This document shows positions 34,241 to 43,934 of a stretch of 64,000 nt of DNA, one piece after another (the first letter of the stretch is position 1; each line of letters starts with the position of its first letter). The notes beneath the pieces were generated by a model. It made no database searches. It saw nothing but the letters and a program-made list of their open reading frames with translations, and was not told where the DNA came from. The stretch is from contig NZ_ATMR01000042.1 in NCBI RefSeq assembly GCF_000427335.1, forward strand, positions 49,661 through 113,660, read 5' to 3'. The DNA comes from Winogradskyella psychrotolerans RS-3. Lineage in GTDB: Bacteria; Bacteroidota; Bacteroidia; Flavobacteriales; Flavobacteriaceae. The position numbers and the translations under genes are program-made.

Positions 34241-36472
34241 AGAAGCTAGATATTATTTTTTCTCCAGAAAGTGCTGCGTGCAATTTATCTTCAAAATCAT
34301 CTTGTTTAAAAGGCTTTGAAATAATATCATCAAAACCAGCATCACCAAACTCGTGCATTTTGTCTTCTAAGGTCACAGCTGTTAGTGCAAATATGGTAAG
34401 CTCTTTGTCAAATGTTCTTATGATTTTTGTAGCTTCTAATCCGCTAATACCTGGCATATGAATATCCATTAAAACAATATCGTATGTAACTTCTTTAACT
34501 ATTTCTACTGCAGCTTCTCCATTATCAACGACATCACAATATAGATTCATTTTATTTAGAATCTTTTTAGTAATCATTTGATTGATTTTGTTGTCTTCTA
34601 CAATGAGAATCTTAACGTTACTTAAATCCAATCCTTCCATCTTATTTACTTTTTTAACTTCTACTACCTCGGGTTTGTCGACATTTTTATCATATTCTAA
34701 AGGAATTTCAAAAAAGAATGTTGTGCCTTTACCTAGCTCACTCTTTAAGTAGATTTTTCCTTTAAGAATCTGAATTAGTCCTTTTACAATAGATAAGCCT
34801 AAACCAGTTCCGCCATATTTTCTGTTGATTTGTACAGAGCCTTGAGAGAAACTCTCAAACATGTGATCTTGTTTTCTTTTGTAATACCAATACCATTATC
34901 TTCAATTTCGAAGCGAAGACTGTACATATTGTCTTTTAGATCAACTTTGTACGCTCTCACCCAGATGTCACCATCTTTTGTGAATTTAATAGCATTTCCA
35001 AGTAGGTTAATTAAGATTTGGGAAATCTTTAATTGGTCACCAACAAATGTTTCTGGTAAACCATTTTCATACTCAAAATGAATTTGAGTATCCTGATCTT
35101 TTGCTGAATTACTAAGTGCTGAGATTACATTTTCTAATTTATTTTTAAGGTTAAAATGTTCAGGGTCAATTTCAACTTTATTGGCTTCAATTTTATTAAT
35201 TTGAAGGATATCATTAATAAAAGTTAATAGATATTCTCCTGAGAATTTTAAGGATTTCAAATGTGGAATTTGATGTTCCTTAGGCTCTTCATCCAATAAC
35301 ATATTAGTAAGTCCTGTTACAGCATACAATGGTGTACGTAACTCATGGGTAACTGTAGATAAGAAATTAGCTTTCGTTTTAGAGGCTAATTCTGCTTTTT
35401 CTTTTGCAACAATAAGCTCATCATTCTTTTTATGAAGCATAGTGTTGGTGTTCAGTCTTATGTTATTGTTCTTGTATAAGGATAATGTTAATAATGATAA
35501 GATAGTAATTAATGCAATACTTAGTATTGTTGTAATCCTGGTAAATGCACTATCTGCTTTTACTTCATCAATTTGTGCTTTTAATTGTGCATTTTTAGCA
35601 TCATTATAATTGCTAATATTTTGACCAGATATTCCTGGCACTAAGTTTTCGCGCTTAATGTTTAATATTGAGTCTGATAAATGAATGTGCTTTTTAATAT
35701 AGTAATGAGAATTTTTGTAATCTTCATTTTTTTCATGAATATCACTTAGCGTTAAATATGCCTCATTTATATTCTCTATATTTTTTAGTGATTGCGCTAT
35801 GGCTAAACCTTCTTCAGTTTGAGATAGTGCCATCTTTGGATTTTTTAGTGCGTAATAAACTTTTCCGCTTTGAATTAATGCACTACTAAGTCGACGATTT
35901 TGATCGTATTTTTTAGCTATAATAATCGTTTTTTCAAGCTTTGTTTTAGCTTCTTCGTAACGTTTTAGCAAGATGAAAACCTTGGCCTCGTTTAATGTGA
36001 CTTCAGAAGTGTATTCTTCTAAGTTTTCTTGCTCAAATAGGTTTTTTGCGGAATTGAAATATTCTAATGCATTTTCGTATTCTCTTTCAGTACTATGAAT
36101 TACACCTTTAATATTGTAAGTTATGGCAAGATTACCATAATCATTGTTATCTCTTTGAAGTTGAATGGCTTTACTAATTGAAATATTAGCTTGGTCTTTC
36201 TCGTTAACTAAGAATTGAACTTTAGCAATTTTGGTGTGAATTTTACCTTGACTAGATTTATCGTCAATTTTTTCTGCAATAGCTAGCGCTTTGTCTAAGT
36301 TGTCTTTAGCGTTATAGTAGTTGCCGCGATCATTGTCTAATGTAGCTTGGTCTAAACGATTTTGAAGCCGTAACACAAGTATGTCTTCATCTTCTACGTC
36401 ATTTTGTTGTGAGAAAATTACACTACAAAAACATGCAAAAAAAACAAATATGTAGTATTTGATCTGGGACAT
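34233..36472 (-). pseudogene. Hybrid sensor histidine kinase with TPR input and receiver (frameshifted)
   Basis: About 740 residues when joined. A signal peptide (IFVFFACFCSVIFSQ) leads to about six tetratricopeptide repeats (residues 30-290), one membrane helix (TRITTILSIALITILSLLTL), a HisKA helix with FLSTVTHELRTPLYA, and HATPase motifs NLLGNAIKFTKDG and EDNGIGI. The frame is then broken near 34869 by one missing A. The second frame resumes as MFESFSQGSVQINRKYGG with GGTGLGLSIVKGL, followed by a receiver domain (VLMDIHMPGI with the phospho-aspartate, and the lysine in ISKPFKQ). It is an orphan signal-transduction protein with periplasmic TPR sensor. Promoter box at 36493-36500. Confidence 0.9.
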
Positions 36473-36492
36473 TAAGCTCAGTTTGATTTGAG

Positions 36493-36500
36493 CAAATATA
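36493..36500 (-). promoter_or_regulatory. Predicted -7 promoter box for the hybrid kinase gene
   Basis: TATATTTG on the minus strand, 21 nt upstream of the ATG at 36472 and just downstream of the gap stop codon; separates the kinase gene from the lipA-gap operon. Confidence 0.55.
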
Positions 36501-36522
36501 ATTATTTATTCGATAAAAGTGA

Positions 36523-37518
36523 TTATTTGTCGGTTAAATTGCAGATTAAATCTAGGATCCTCGAACTATAACCAGTCTCATTATCATACCATCCTACTAT
36601 TTTTACCATATTGCCTATTACAGAGGTCATCTGTGCATCAAAGATACACGAGTGCGGATTACCAACAATATCAATAGACACAATAGGATCTTCAGTGTAT
36701 TCTAAGATGCCTTTTAGTTCATTGTCGGCAGCGTTTTTAAAGATCTCGTTAACCTCTTTTATCGAGGTAGATTTGTTAACATTTATGGTTATATCGGTCA
36801 ATGAACCGTTTGCAACAGGCACTCTAATACCACAGCCTCCAATAACATCTGATAACTCTGGGAAAATTTTTGTCAAAGCTTTTGCGGCTCCAGTAGTTGT
36901 TGGTACAATGGATTGGCCTGCAGCTCTTGCGCGTCTTAAATCTTTATGAGGCTGATCGTGTAAACTTTGATCTGTAGTGTAAGAATGTATTGTCGTTATA
37001 TATGCTTGCTTTATGCCTAAATGCTCCTGTATTAAGGAAATCATTGGTGCAGCATTATTAGTTGTGCAAGACGCATTAGATAAAATGGTTTCTGTGCCAT
37101 CTATACTATGGTCGTTTACGCCTAATACAATTGTTTTAATATCATCTTCAAGAGCAGGAACCGATAAAATAACACGTTTAGCACCATTTGTAATATGATG
37201 CTCAAGTTCTGCCTTTGTTTTAAATTTCCCTGTAGATTCTATAACAAAGTCGGGTTGAACTTTTGACCAGTCTAACGTTTTTGGATGTGATTCTCTATAT
37301 AACGGAATTGAAATGCCATTCACAATAATATGATCTTCATCAAATGAAACAGGCTCTTTTAAAACCCCATGAATACTATCATATTTTAATAAATGACTTA
37401 AGGTTCTTGTATCAGCTAAATCATTTACTCCAACGACTTGTATTTGCGGATGCTCCATGGCTAGCCTAAAAACACGACGACCAATTCTACCAAAACCGTT
37501 AATGGCTATAGTAATCAT
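36523..37518 (-). CDS. gap: Glyceraldehyde-3-phosphate dehydrogenase, type I
   Basis: Oxidative phosphorylation of glyceraldehyde-3-phosphate in central metabolism. The 331-residue protein has the NAD-binding start IAINGFGRIGRRVFR, the active-site C151 in SNASCTTNNAAP, the sulfate-site TTIHSYTTDQSLHD, and WYDNETGYSSRILD at the C-terminus. Its start overlaps the lipA stop by one base (TAATG), so it is coupled to lipA. This is an unusual partnership for gap; a second, primary gap may exist elsewhere, since this is typical of genomes with several copies. Confidence 0.96.
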   Translation of the reverse strand: MITIAINGFGRIGRRVFRLAMEHPQIQVVGVNDLADTRTLSHLLKYDSIHGVLKEPVSFDEDHIIVNGISIPLYRESHPKTLDWSKVQPDFVIESTGKFKTKAELEHHITNGAKRVILSVPALEDDIKTIVLGVNDHSIDGTETILSNASCTTNNAAPMISLIQEHLGIKQAYITTIHSYTTDQSLHDQPHKDLRRARAAGQSIVPTTTGAAKALTKIFPELSDVIGGCGIRVPVANGSLTDITINVNKSTSIKEVNEIFKNAADNELKGILEYTEDPIVSIDIVGNPHSCIFDAQMTSVIGNMVKIVGWYDNETGYSSRILDLICNLTDK

Positions 37519-38390
37519 TAATTAATATGTTTTTGAGCTTTGTAAGAAGATCTTACTAACGCGCTACTTTCTACATGTCTAAAACCTAATTCTAATCCAA
37601 TTTCTTCATACTCTTTAAATTGATCTGGATTAATAAATTGTTTTACAGGTAAATGCTTTTTACTTGGTTGTAAATATTGACCAATAGTAACAACATCAAC
37701 GTCATGGTCTCTTAAGTCGTGAAGTGTTTGAATTACTTCTTCGCGTTCTTCTCCTAAACCTAACATAATACCAGATTTGGTTCTGCGTTGCCCTTGTGAT
37801 TTTAAATATTTTAAAACCCCAAGACTACGGTCATATTTTGCTTGTATTCTAACCTCTCGAGTTAAACGTCTTACGGTTTCAATGTTATGAGAAACGACTT
37901 CTGGAGCAACATCTATAATACGATCAATGTGTTTTTCTATACCTTGAAAATCAGGAATAAGTGTTTCTAATGTGGTTTCCGGATTCATGCGTCGTACTGC
38001 TTTTACAGTTTCTTCCCACATAATACTTCCCATATCTTTAAGGTCATCGCGATCTACACTTGTTAAAACTGCATGCTTAATTTGCATTAGTTTTATAGAA
38101 CGTGCTACTTTTTCTGGCTCATCCCAATCAACCGTCTCTGGTCGTCCGGTTTTTACACCACAAAATCCACAAGAACGTGTACATACGTTTCCTAAAATCA
38201 TAAAGGTAGCTGTGCCTTCTCCCCAACATTCTCCCATGTTTGGGCAGCTTCCAGACGTACAAATGGTATTTAGTTTATATTTATCTACTAAACTTCTAAG
38301 TTCTGTGTATTTTTTGCCTGTAGGTAATTTTACTCTTAACCATTTGGGCTTTCGTTCTGGTAAAATATTTGAAGCAACTTTCGTTTCCAT
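37518..38390 (-). CDS. lipA: Lipoyl synthase
   Basis: A radical-SAM enzyme that inserts two sulfurs into octanoyl chains on lipoyl domains. The 290-residue protein (from [10 protein letters not shown] at 38390) has the auxiliary cluster C-x4-C-x5-C in [13 protein letters not shown] and the radical-SAM C-x3-C-x2-C in [10 protein letters not shown]. It ends with [10 protein letters not shown]. The frame continues upstream to 38474, but a promoter box at 38412-38419 lies inside that extension, so the ATG at 38390 is chosen. It is followed by gap with a TAATG overlap. Confidence 0.97.
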   Translation of the reverse strand: METKVASNILPERKPKWLRVKLPTGKKYTELRSLVDKYKLNTICTSGSCPNMGECWGEGTATFMILGNVCTRSCGFCGVKTGRPETVDWDEPEKVARSIKLMQIKHAVLTSVDRDDLKDMGSIMWEETVKAVRRMNPETTLETLIPDFQGIEKHIDRIIDVAPEVVSHNIETVRRLTREVRIQAKYDRSLGVLKYLKSQGQRRTKSGIMLGLGEEREEVIQTLHDLRDHDVDVVTIGQYLQPSKKHLPVKQFINPDQFKEYEEIGLELGFRHVESSALVRSSYKAQKHIN

Positions 38391-38411
38391 GCAATTATAA
38401 ATTTCAAGAAA

Positions 38412-38419
38412 CAAAGATA
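38412..38419 (-). promoter_or_regulatory. Predicted -7 promoter box for lipA-gap
   Basis: TATCTTTG on the minus strand, 22 nt upstream of the ATG at 38390, full TAnnTTTG match. Supports the shorter lipA start. Confidence 0.6.
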
Positions 38420-38530
38420 CAAAGTAAATAATTAAAATAGTCTTTTGAAAGGGAGAGAGGGAAATATGAAACACAAATTAATTGCGACTTAAATCGATAA
38501 ATTAGTCAATGTGGTTATGTGTTAAGAGCA

Positions 38531-39076
38531 TTAGCTTTTAGTAATAATAGCAGCTAATAATTTTTTTGCTCTAAGAAGTTTTACTTTTACGTTATTAATA
38601 GGTTCGTTGAGTTCTTCCGAAATCTCTTTGTAACTTAATTCTCTAAAATATCTTAAGTTTATAACTTCCTGATAATGGGGTTTTAGCTTTTTTATGTCTC
38701 GTAAAAGATTGGCAAGATTTTGTTCTGTTATAATCTTATCTTCAGGAGTGGGCGAATTATCAATAATATCAAAATAATGGTCTTCATTATCTTTAGAAGT
38801 ATTATTGATTGTGTTTTTCTGTTTTCGAACTAAATCAATATGAATATTCTTAGAAATTGTTATAAGCCAAGTTTTAAATTTATAATCTTCATTATACGTG
38901 TCAATCTTATCAAAAGCTCTAGAAAATGTCTGAATGGTAATATCTTCAGCGTCATTTTCATTTAAGGTACGTTTTAGTTGAAACGCATAAACGTCATTCC
39001 AATACGTGTCTAAGAGAAAATTGAATGCAATTTGGTTGTTGTCTTTGGCTTTACTTATGGCTTCTTTTACTTCCAA
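38531..39076 (-). CDS. RNA polymerase sigma-70 factor, ECF type
   Basis: A 181-residue alternative sigma factor. Region 2 contains NENDAEDITIQTFSRAFDKID and the FKTWLITISKNIHIDLVRK segment of the -10-recognition helix. Region 4 is the HTH YQEVINLRYFRELSYKEISEELN. No anti-sigma gene is next to it. The start overlaps the 3' end of the glycosyltransferase gene by 10 nt, so it is expressed with it. Its regulon is unknown. Confidence 0.92.
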   Translation of the reverse strand: MEVKEAISKAKDNNQIAFNFLLDTYWNDVYAFQLKRTLNENDAEDITIQTFSRAFDKIDTYNEDYKFKTWLITISKNIHIDLVRKQKNTINNTSKDNEDHYFDIIDNSPTPEDKIITEQNLANLLRDIKKLKPHYQEVINLRYFRELSYKEISEELNEPINNVKVKLLRAKKLLAAIITKS

Positions 39077-40178
39077 TGTTTTGGCTTAGATATCAGATTA
39101 GCTATAAAGATACTTAATTGTGTAGTAATAAGAAATAATTCTAAAATTGGCATAAGGATAATGAGGTCTGTTTCTTCAAACTTTTTTGCTGTAAACCCGA
39201 AGCAGAACCATTGAATAATAAGGCGTAAGCCGATTAATGATACAATTAATGGCCAAGAAAACCCTATGATTAAAAGTGAAATTCCAAAAATCCAGAATAA
39301 TAATTGCGTGATATAGAATACCCCTAATAAGACTTTATGATTCAATTTATAAAAATTAGCCGTACTAATATGTCTTCTTTTCTGAAGAATCCATGCTTTA
39401 AACGTTGTTTTAGGTTCCGAAACAGTGAAACTTTCTTTTGTGAAACAAAGCGATGTGTTTGATGTGTTAGCGACTTCATTAATAAACAAATCATCATCAC
39501 CAGATTTAATAGACATATGACTATTAAACCCACAATTATTAAAGAATAAGTCTTTTCTATATGCCATATTGCGACCAACTCCCATATAAGGTAATCCGAC
39601 ATTGGCGTACGAAAAATACTGTAAAGCAGTCATTACGGTTTCAAACCGTATCAGTTTGTTTAAGAGTGAAAACTTCTTTTTAGCATAAGCTCCATAACCT
39701 AAAACAATAGATTTCTCGTTAGAAAAATTACTGCTTATTTGCTCTAACCATTTTTTAGAGTTTGGTGTACAATCAGCATCCGTAAATACTAAGAAATCGT
39801 GTTTAGAGACTTTTATGCCTAAAGTCAGTGCATATTTTTTATTTCCCCAAAAGGCCTCATTAACTTTTACATCAACGAGCTTAATATTATCGTTTTCAGC
39901 CTCAAAAGTCTTCATGATTTCTAGTGTATCGTCAAACGAACTATCGTTAACTAAAACAATTTCGAAATTTGAATACTCTTGATTTAATATTAATGGAATA
40001 TTTTTTTTAGATTTTCAGCTTCATTTTTTGCGCAAATTATAATAGAAACTGGAATATGCTTTTTGAGTCGCGTTTCGGCAGGTTTGATGCTGAAAGCGAA
40101 AAGAAAACTAAGATAATATGTAACTTGAATACTAACAACTGCAATAAATGCATAACATAGTATTGAGGGAATGGTCAT
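39067..40178 (-). pseudogene. Family 2 glycosyltransferase, membrane-anchored (frameshifted)
   Basis: About 370 residues when joined. The N-terminal frame (MTIPSILCYAFIAVVSIQV) has a membrane helix and then VSIIICAKNEAENLKK. It stops early because one A is missing from an eight-A run at 40001-40008. The rest continues with NIPLILNQEYSNFEIVLVND and TDADCTPNSKKWLEQI, which provide the DxD-type metal site. QKRRHIST resembles the Q/RxxRW acceptor motif, and three C-terminal membrane helices follow. The product probably makes a cell-surface glycan or lipid. The gene lies 6 nt after the small cysteine-rich protein gene and overlaps the sigma factor gene. Confidence 0.85.
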
Positions 40179-40184
40179 TAATGC

Positions 40185-40388
40185 CTAAGAATGTTGAGGT
40201 TCGCTACAGTCTTTATATTCCTCAGGTGATTTTCCGCAAAAACCACAAGCTTCACCATCTTTATTTAGCATTGGGTTTTGGCTCGCACAAGTACCCGCAA
40301 ATTTACCGTCTTTTTTTGCCCATATTTTTATTGCGATTCCTGCTACGGCTAAAGCTAATAATCCTAATGTAAGTAATAGTAATTTCAT
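40185..40388 (-). CDS. Small membrane-anchored cysteine-rich protein
   Basis: A 67-residue protein with one N-terminal membrane helix (LLLLTLGLLALAVAGIAIKI) and a short C-terminal part with four cysteines: TCASQNP, CGFCGKS and YKDC. C-x-x-C and the single cysteines could hold a metal or form disulfides. Small proteins of this layout are found in Flavobacteriaceae without known function. It is the first gene before the glycosyltransferase, 6 nt away. Confidence 0.75.
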   Translation of the reverse strand: MKLLLLTLGLLALAVAGIAIKIWAKKDGKFAGTCASQNPMLNKDGEACGFCGKSPEEYKDCSEPQHS

Positions 40389-40497
40389 CTGTTCAGATCT
40401 AATATTTATTAATTTCCAGATGGAACATCTTTAACAATTCCAGTTTGATTCTTAATCTGAAATTAAAGATGCTTCACGTCAATGTTTCAATTTAGTG

Positions 40498-40505
40498 CAA
40501 AGATA
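40498..40505 (-). promoter_or_regulatory. Predicted -7 promoter box upstream of the cysteine-rich protein gene
   Basis: TATCTTTG on the minus strand, a full TAnnTTTG match. The start codon is about 110 nt downstream, so the leader would be long. Confidence 0.4.
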
Positions 40506-40610
40506 ATGCTTTTACATTTATTCTATACTTATTTTGGTGTGACTTAACTTGTTGAATCTGTGTCTTATTACTAAATAAATATTTTTTACTAACTGATTAA
40601 ACAAAGAATT

Positions 40611-41297
40611 ATGAAAAAATTATTCGCTGAGTTCTTCGGAACATTTTGGCTTGTATTTGGTGGTTGTGGTAGTGCTATATTCGCTGCTGGCTTCCCTGAA
40701 TTAGGAATCGGGTTTCTAGGTGTTGCTTTAGCATTTGGTCTTACAGTATTAACAATGGCTTTTGCTGTTGGTCACATTTCTGGAGGTCATTTTAATCCTG
40801 CTGTATCAATAGGTCTTTGGGCCGGAGGAAAGTTTGAAGCTAAAGATGTATTAGGTTATGTCATTGCCCAAGTGGTTGGGGCTATTGCTGCCGCTGGTGT
40901 TTTATATCTAATAGTGTCGGGTAAAACAGGTTTTGATGGAGTAGGTGGTTTTGCTGCCAATGGTTATGATGAGTTGTCGCCAGGTGGCTTTAGTATGATG
41001 TCTGCTTTGGTAGCAGAGGTTGTTTTAACAGCTTTCTTTTTAATTGTTATCTTAGGAAGTACAAGTTTGAAAGTTCCTAAGGGTTTTGCTCCAATTGCTA
41101 TTGGATTGGCTCTAACGTTAATTCACTTAATAAGTATTCCAATAACAAATACATCTGTGAATCCTGCAAGATCATTAAGTCAGGCTATATTTGCTGATGG
41201 TGCTTATTTATCGCAAGTTTGGTTGTTTTGGGTGGCTCCAATTGCAGGTGCTATTATCGGTGGTGTCATCCACAAAACCTTATTTGAGAAAGCGTAA
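40611..41297 (+). CDS. aqpZ: Aquaporin Z
   Basis: A water channel with six membrane helices. The two NPA motifs are in [11 protein letters not shown] (N62-A64) and [12 protein letters not shown], and the N-terminal signature [18 protein letters not shown] is AqpZ-like. The 228-residue length is standard. A strong bidirectional terminator follows. It is monocistronic and may respond to osmotic change, though no regulatory site is seen. Confidence 0.96.
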   Translation: MKKLFAEFFGTFWLVFGGCGSAIFAAGFPELGIGFLGVALAFGLTVLTMAFAVGHISGGHFNPAVSIGLWAGGKFEAKDVLGYVIAQVVGAIAAAGVLYLIVSGKTGFDGVGGFAANGYDELSPGGFSMMSALVAEVVLTAFFLIVILGSTSLKVPKGFAPIAIGLALTLIHLISIPITNTSVNPARSLSQAIFADGAYLSQVWLFWVAPIAGAIIGGVIHKTLFEKA

Positions 41298-41315
41298 CCT
41301 TTTTCGATTTTGAAC

Positions 41316-41353
41316 AAAAAAGAGGCGCAATTTTAATTGCGCCTCTTTTTTTG
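41316..41353. terminator. Bidirectional terminator between aqpZ and the anti-sigma gene
   Basis: Stem GAGGCGCAAT/ATTGCGCCTC with a TTTA loop, flanked by six A and eight T, serving both convergent genes. Confidence 0.93.
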
Positions 41354-41369
41354 GATTAATTAACTAAAT

Positions 41370-42182
41370 TTAATTTCCTTTTAAAGAAATTTCAGCCACT
41401 TCAGTGTCGTTTTCATTTGTGTTATCTCCTTTAGTACCAATTTTAATACTAAGAGCTAATGCATCTTCCATGTATGGAATTTGTTTCAACTTACGATCAG
41501 ATTCGTCTAAAATACCTAAGTTAACCATTCGGTCTTGTAACTCTGCCCAAATTTGATATTGTTGTTCTTTTGGTAATTGAGGTAATGTAATAACATCAAT
41601 CATAGATGTTTTTTCAACTGGATTAATGTACGCTACTGTTTTTAAGTTTTTAGCACGTTCATTACCATTAATAACATACTTTCTTGAATCTGGATTGTTA
41701 AGTTTCAATAATTCTCTAGATAGCTCGTCTAATTTAGAATTGTTGCTTTCAATATCACTTCTTAGGTCATAAATTTCTTCAACAACAACATTGTTTTCAC
41801 TATTTAGTTGTATGTTTTTTTGATAAAGCATAAACGAAGTTGCGGCAAATAATATAGCTGCTGCACTCGCAGCAACACTATACCAAGCCGTTTTTCGCTT
41901 TTGTACTAATGAAATTACCTTAGTTTCTTCTGCTTTAGTCTGATTAGTTTCTTCTAAGGATTCTAAAATGTCTTCTAAAATGTTTTTAGGAACTTCAATA
42001 GCTCCTGCTTTTGTTACAATTTCTAAATTATCTTGAAGTTTTTCGTATGCTTGAGCGACCTCTGGATAAGTAGAAATAAAGTGTTCAACTTCTTTAGATT
42101 CTTCCAAAGAAGTGTCTCCAACCAAATACTTATTAAGTAGGTTAGAATTTAAAAAGTTGTGTAATTTGTTTTCCATGATCAA
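41370..42182 (-). CDS. Anti-sigma factor (RskA-type C-terminal domain)
   Basis: A 270-residue membrane protein: a cytosolic helical N-terminus (residues 1-90), one membrane helix (YSVAASAAAILFAATSFMLY), then a coiled stretch and the periplasmic RskA-like domain (TLPQLPKEQQYQIWAELQDR). It follows the sigma factor gene by 5 nt. It probably holds the sigma factor at the membrane until an envelope signal releases it; the zinc-type HxxxCxxC motif is absent. Target inferred from position. Confidence 0.9.
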   Translation of the reverse strand: MIMENKLHNFLNSNLLNKYLVGDTSLEESKEVEHFISTYPEVAQAYEKLQDNLEIVTKAGAIEVPKNILEDILESLEETNQTKAEETKVISLVQKRKTAWYSVAASAAAILFAATSFMLYQKNIQLNSENNVVVEEIYDLRSDIESNNSKLDELSRELLKLNNPDSRKYVINGNERAKNLKTVAYINPVEKTSMIDVITLPQLPKEQQYQIWAELQDRMVNLGILDESDRKLKQIPYMEDALALSIKIGTKGDNTNENDTEVAEISLKGN

Positions 42183-42187
42183 ATAAT

Positions 42188-42721
42188 TTATGGATTATAG
42201 ACTTTTTTCAGTTCTCGCAATCCTATTTTTAATCTAGATTTAATAGTACCAAGCGGAATGTCTAATTCATCACTTGCTTCTTGTTGTGTCATCCCTTGAA
42301 AAAACAAGGCGTCTAACACAATTTGATATTTTTCTTCTAGTTTCCCAACATGTTCTTTGATGTCCATGACATCTTGATTAAAGTTTGTTGTTGGTAAGAT
42401 ATATACGTTAGATGTTTCAATTTGGACTTCCTTATGAAATCGATTATTAAAACTTCGTAATTTATCTATAGCTGTATTCCTTGCAATACGAAACAACCAA
42501 GTAAAGAGTTTTGCTTTAGAAGGATCATATTTTGAAGCATTCTTCCATACCTTAATAAAGGTTTCTTGCAAGGCATCTTGCGCAACTTCTTCATTAATTG
42601 TGATTTTTAAGATGACACCATAAAGACTATTAGAATAGTTTTCATAAAGTAAATTCAAAGCGCGCTTATCCCCTTTTTGAAGATAAGCGATAATAGTTTG
42701 TTCTGTAGGTGTTATACTCAA
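42188..42721 (-). CDS. RNA polymerase sigma factor, ECF type
   Basis: A 177-residue sigma factor. Region 2 is LYGVILKITINEEVAQDALQETFIKVW and LFTWLFRIARNTAIDKLRS. Region 4 has the HTH MTQQEASDELDIPLGTIKSRLK with the conserved TIKSRL. It pairs with the anti-sigma gene downstream, so it forms an ECF sigma/anti-sigma module. It is the first gene of the pair; no clear TAnnTTTG box is upstream. Confidence 0.94.
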   Translation of the reverse strand: MSITPTEQTIIAYLQKGDKRALNLLYENYSNSLYGVILKITINEEVAQDALQETFIKVWKNASKYDPSKAKLFTWLFRIARNTAIDKLRSFNNRFHKEVQIETSNVYILPTTNFNQDVMDIKEHVGKLEEKYQIVLDALFFQGMTQQEASDELDIPLGTIKSRLKIGLRELKKVYNP

Positions 42722-42888
42722 AGTGTTAAAGTCTTAAGTCTTAGATGTTTTAAACGTCCAAATCAATTTTCTGAACGTAAATATAATTAAATACACCTTA
42801 TAGGTGCTCAATATATAGTATTAGAATGATTTTATCTTCGTAAGAGGTTGATTAATAGCGTTTTCAAATAAAAGATTATTCTAAATTC

Positions 42889-42918
42889 AAAAGTCGCAAT
42901 TTTTTATTGTGACTTTTG
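42889..42918 (-). terminator. Terminator after murB
   Basis: Stem AAAAGTCGCAAT/ATTGTGACTTTT (one G-U pair), separated by a four-T loop, in the gap leftward of murB. Confidence 0.7.
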
Positions 42919-42920
42919 TT

Positions 42921-43934
42921 TTATATGATATTTACTTCAGTTTCGATTGTAATATTAAATAATCGCTTTACTGTTTTTTGAATTAATTGTGCTAATTCAA
43001 AAATTTCTTTCCCACTGGCATTACCGTAATTAACTAAAACTAAGGCTTGTTTACTATGAACACCATAGTCATTAAAGCGTTTACCTTTAAATCCGGCTTT
43101 TTCAATAAGCCATCCAGCAGGGATTTTTATAGCTTCATCTGATATTTTATAAGAAGGGACATCTGGAAAATCACGCTCTAATTCAATAAACGCTTTAGCT
43201 GAAATAATAGGGTTCTTAAAAAAGCTACCACTATTACCAATCTCTTTTGGATCTGGTAACTTACTTTGTCTTATCGCAATAACAGCATTTGAAACATCCT
43301 GAATTGTTGGTTCAGTTATTCCATTAGCGTTTAATTCGTTTTTAATAACGCCGTAATCTGTGTGTAAGTTATGCTTAGACTTTGTTAGCTCAATATTAAC
43401 ACTTGTAATGATGTATTGCCCTTTTAAATCTTGTTTGAAAATAGATTCTCTATAACCAAAATTACAATCAGATTTTGAAAATATTTTTACAGATTGATCG
43501 TCTATTTTTAGTGCTTCACAACTCACAAAGACATCTTTAAGCTCAACACCATAAGCACCAATATTTTGAATCGGAGCGGTTCCAATATTACCAGGAATTA
43601 AGGATAAGTTTTCTATACCTCCAAAATTGTGCTCCAAACACCATAGCACAAAATTGTGCCAGTTTTCACCAGCCATTGCTTTAATAATTACTGAATTTTC
43701 AGTTTCACTAAGAACTTCAATGCCTTTTAAATTAATATGAAGCACTAAGGCTTCAATATCTTTTGTTAACAACATATTGCTTCCTCCACCTAAAATAAAT
43801 AAAGGAGTTTTATCATTATTTATTAAAACAGTACTAAGGTCTTCTATAGAGCTAATATCACAATAGGATTGTGCTTTAGCAGCGATACCAAAGGTATTAA
43901 ATAGTTTTAAAGAAGCATTGCTGATAATCGTCAT
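42921..43934 (-). CDS. murB: UDP-N-acetylmuramate dehydrogenase
   Basis: Reduces UDP-GlcNAc-enolpyruvate to UDP-MurNAc in peptidoglycan synthesis. The 337-residue protein has the FAD motif LFILGGGSNMLLT near residues 45-57, LSLIPGNIGTAPIQNIGAYGVE, the catalytic RESIF segment in FGYRESIFK, and the serine in GNSGSFFKNPI. The type with GNSGSFFKNP is as in the E. coli-like enzyme. Its start overlaps the aminotransferase stop by one base (TAATG), so the two genes are coupled. Confidence 0.96.
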   Translation of the reverse strand: MTIISNASLKLFNTFGIAAKAQSYCDISSIEDLSTVLINNDKTPLFILGGGSNMLLTKDIEALVLHINLKGIEVLSETENSVIIKAMAGENWHNFVLWCLEHNFGGIENLSLIPGNIGTAPIQNIGAYGVELKDVFVSCEALKIDDQSVKIFSKSDCNFGYRESIFKQDLKGQYIITSVNIELTKSKHNLHTDYGVIKNELNANGITEPTIQDVSNAVIAIRQSKLPDPKEIGNSGSFFKNPIISAKAFIELERDFPDVPSYKISDEAIKIPAGWLIEKAGFKGKRFNDYGVHSKQALVLVNYGNASGKEIFELAQLIQKTVKRLFNITIETEVNII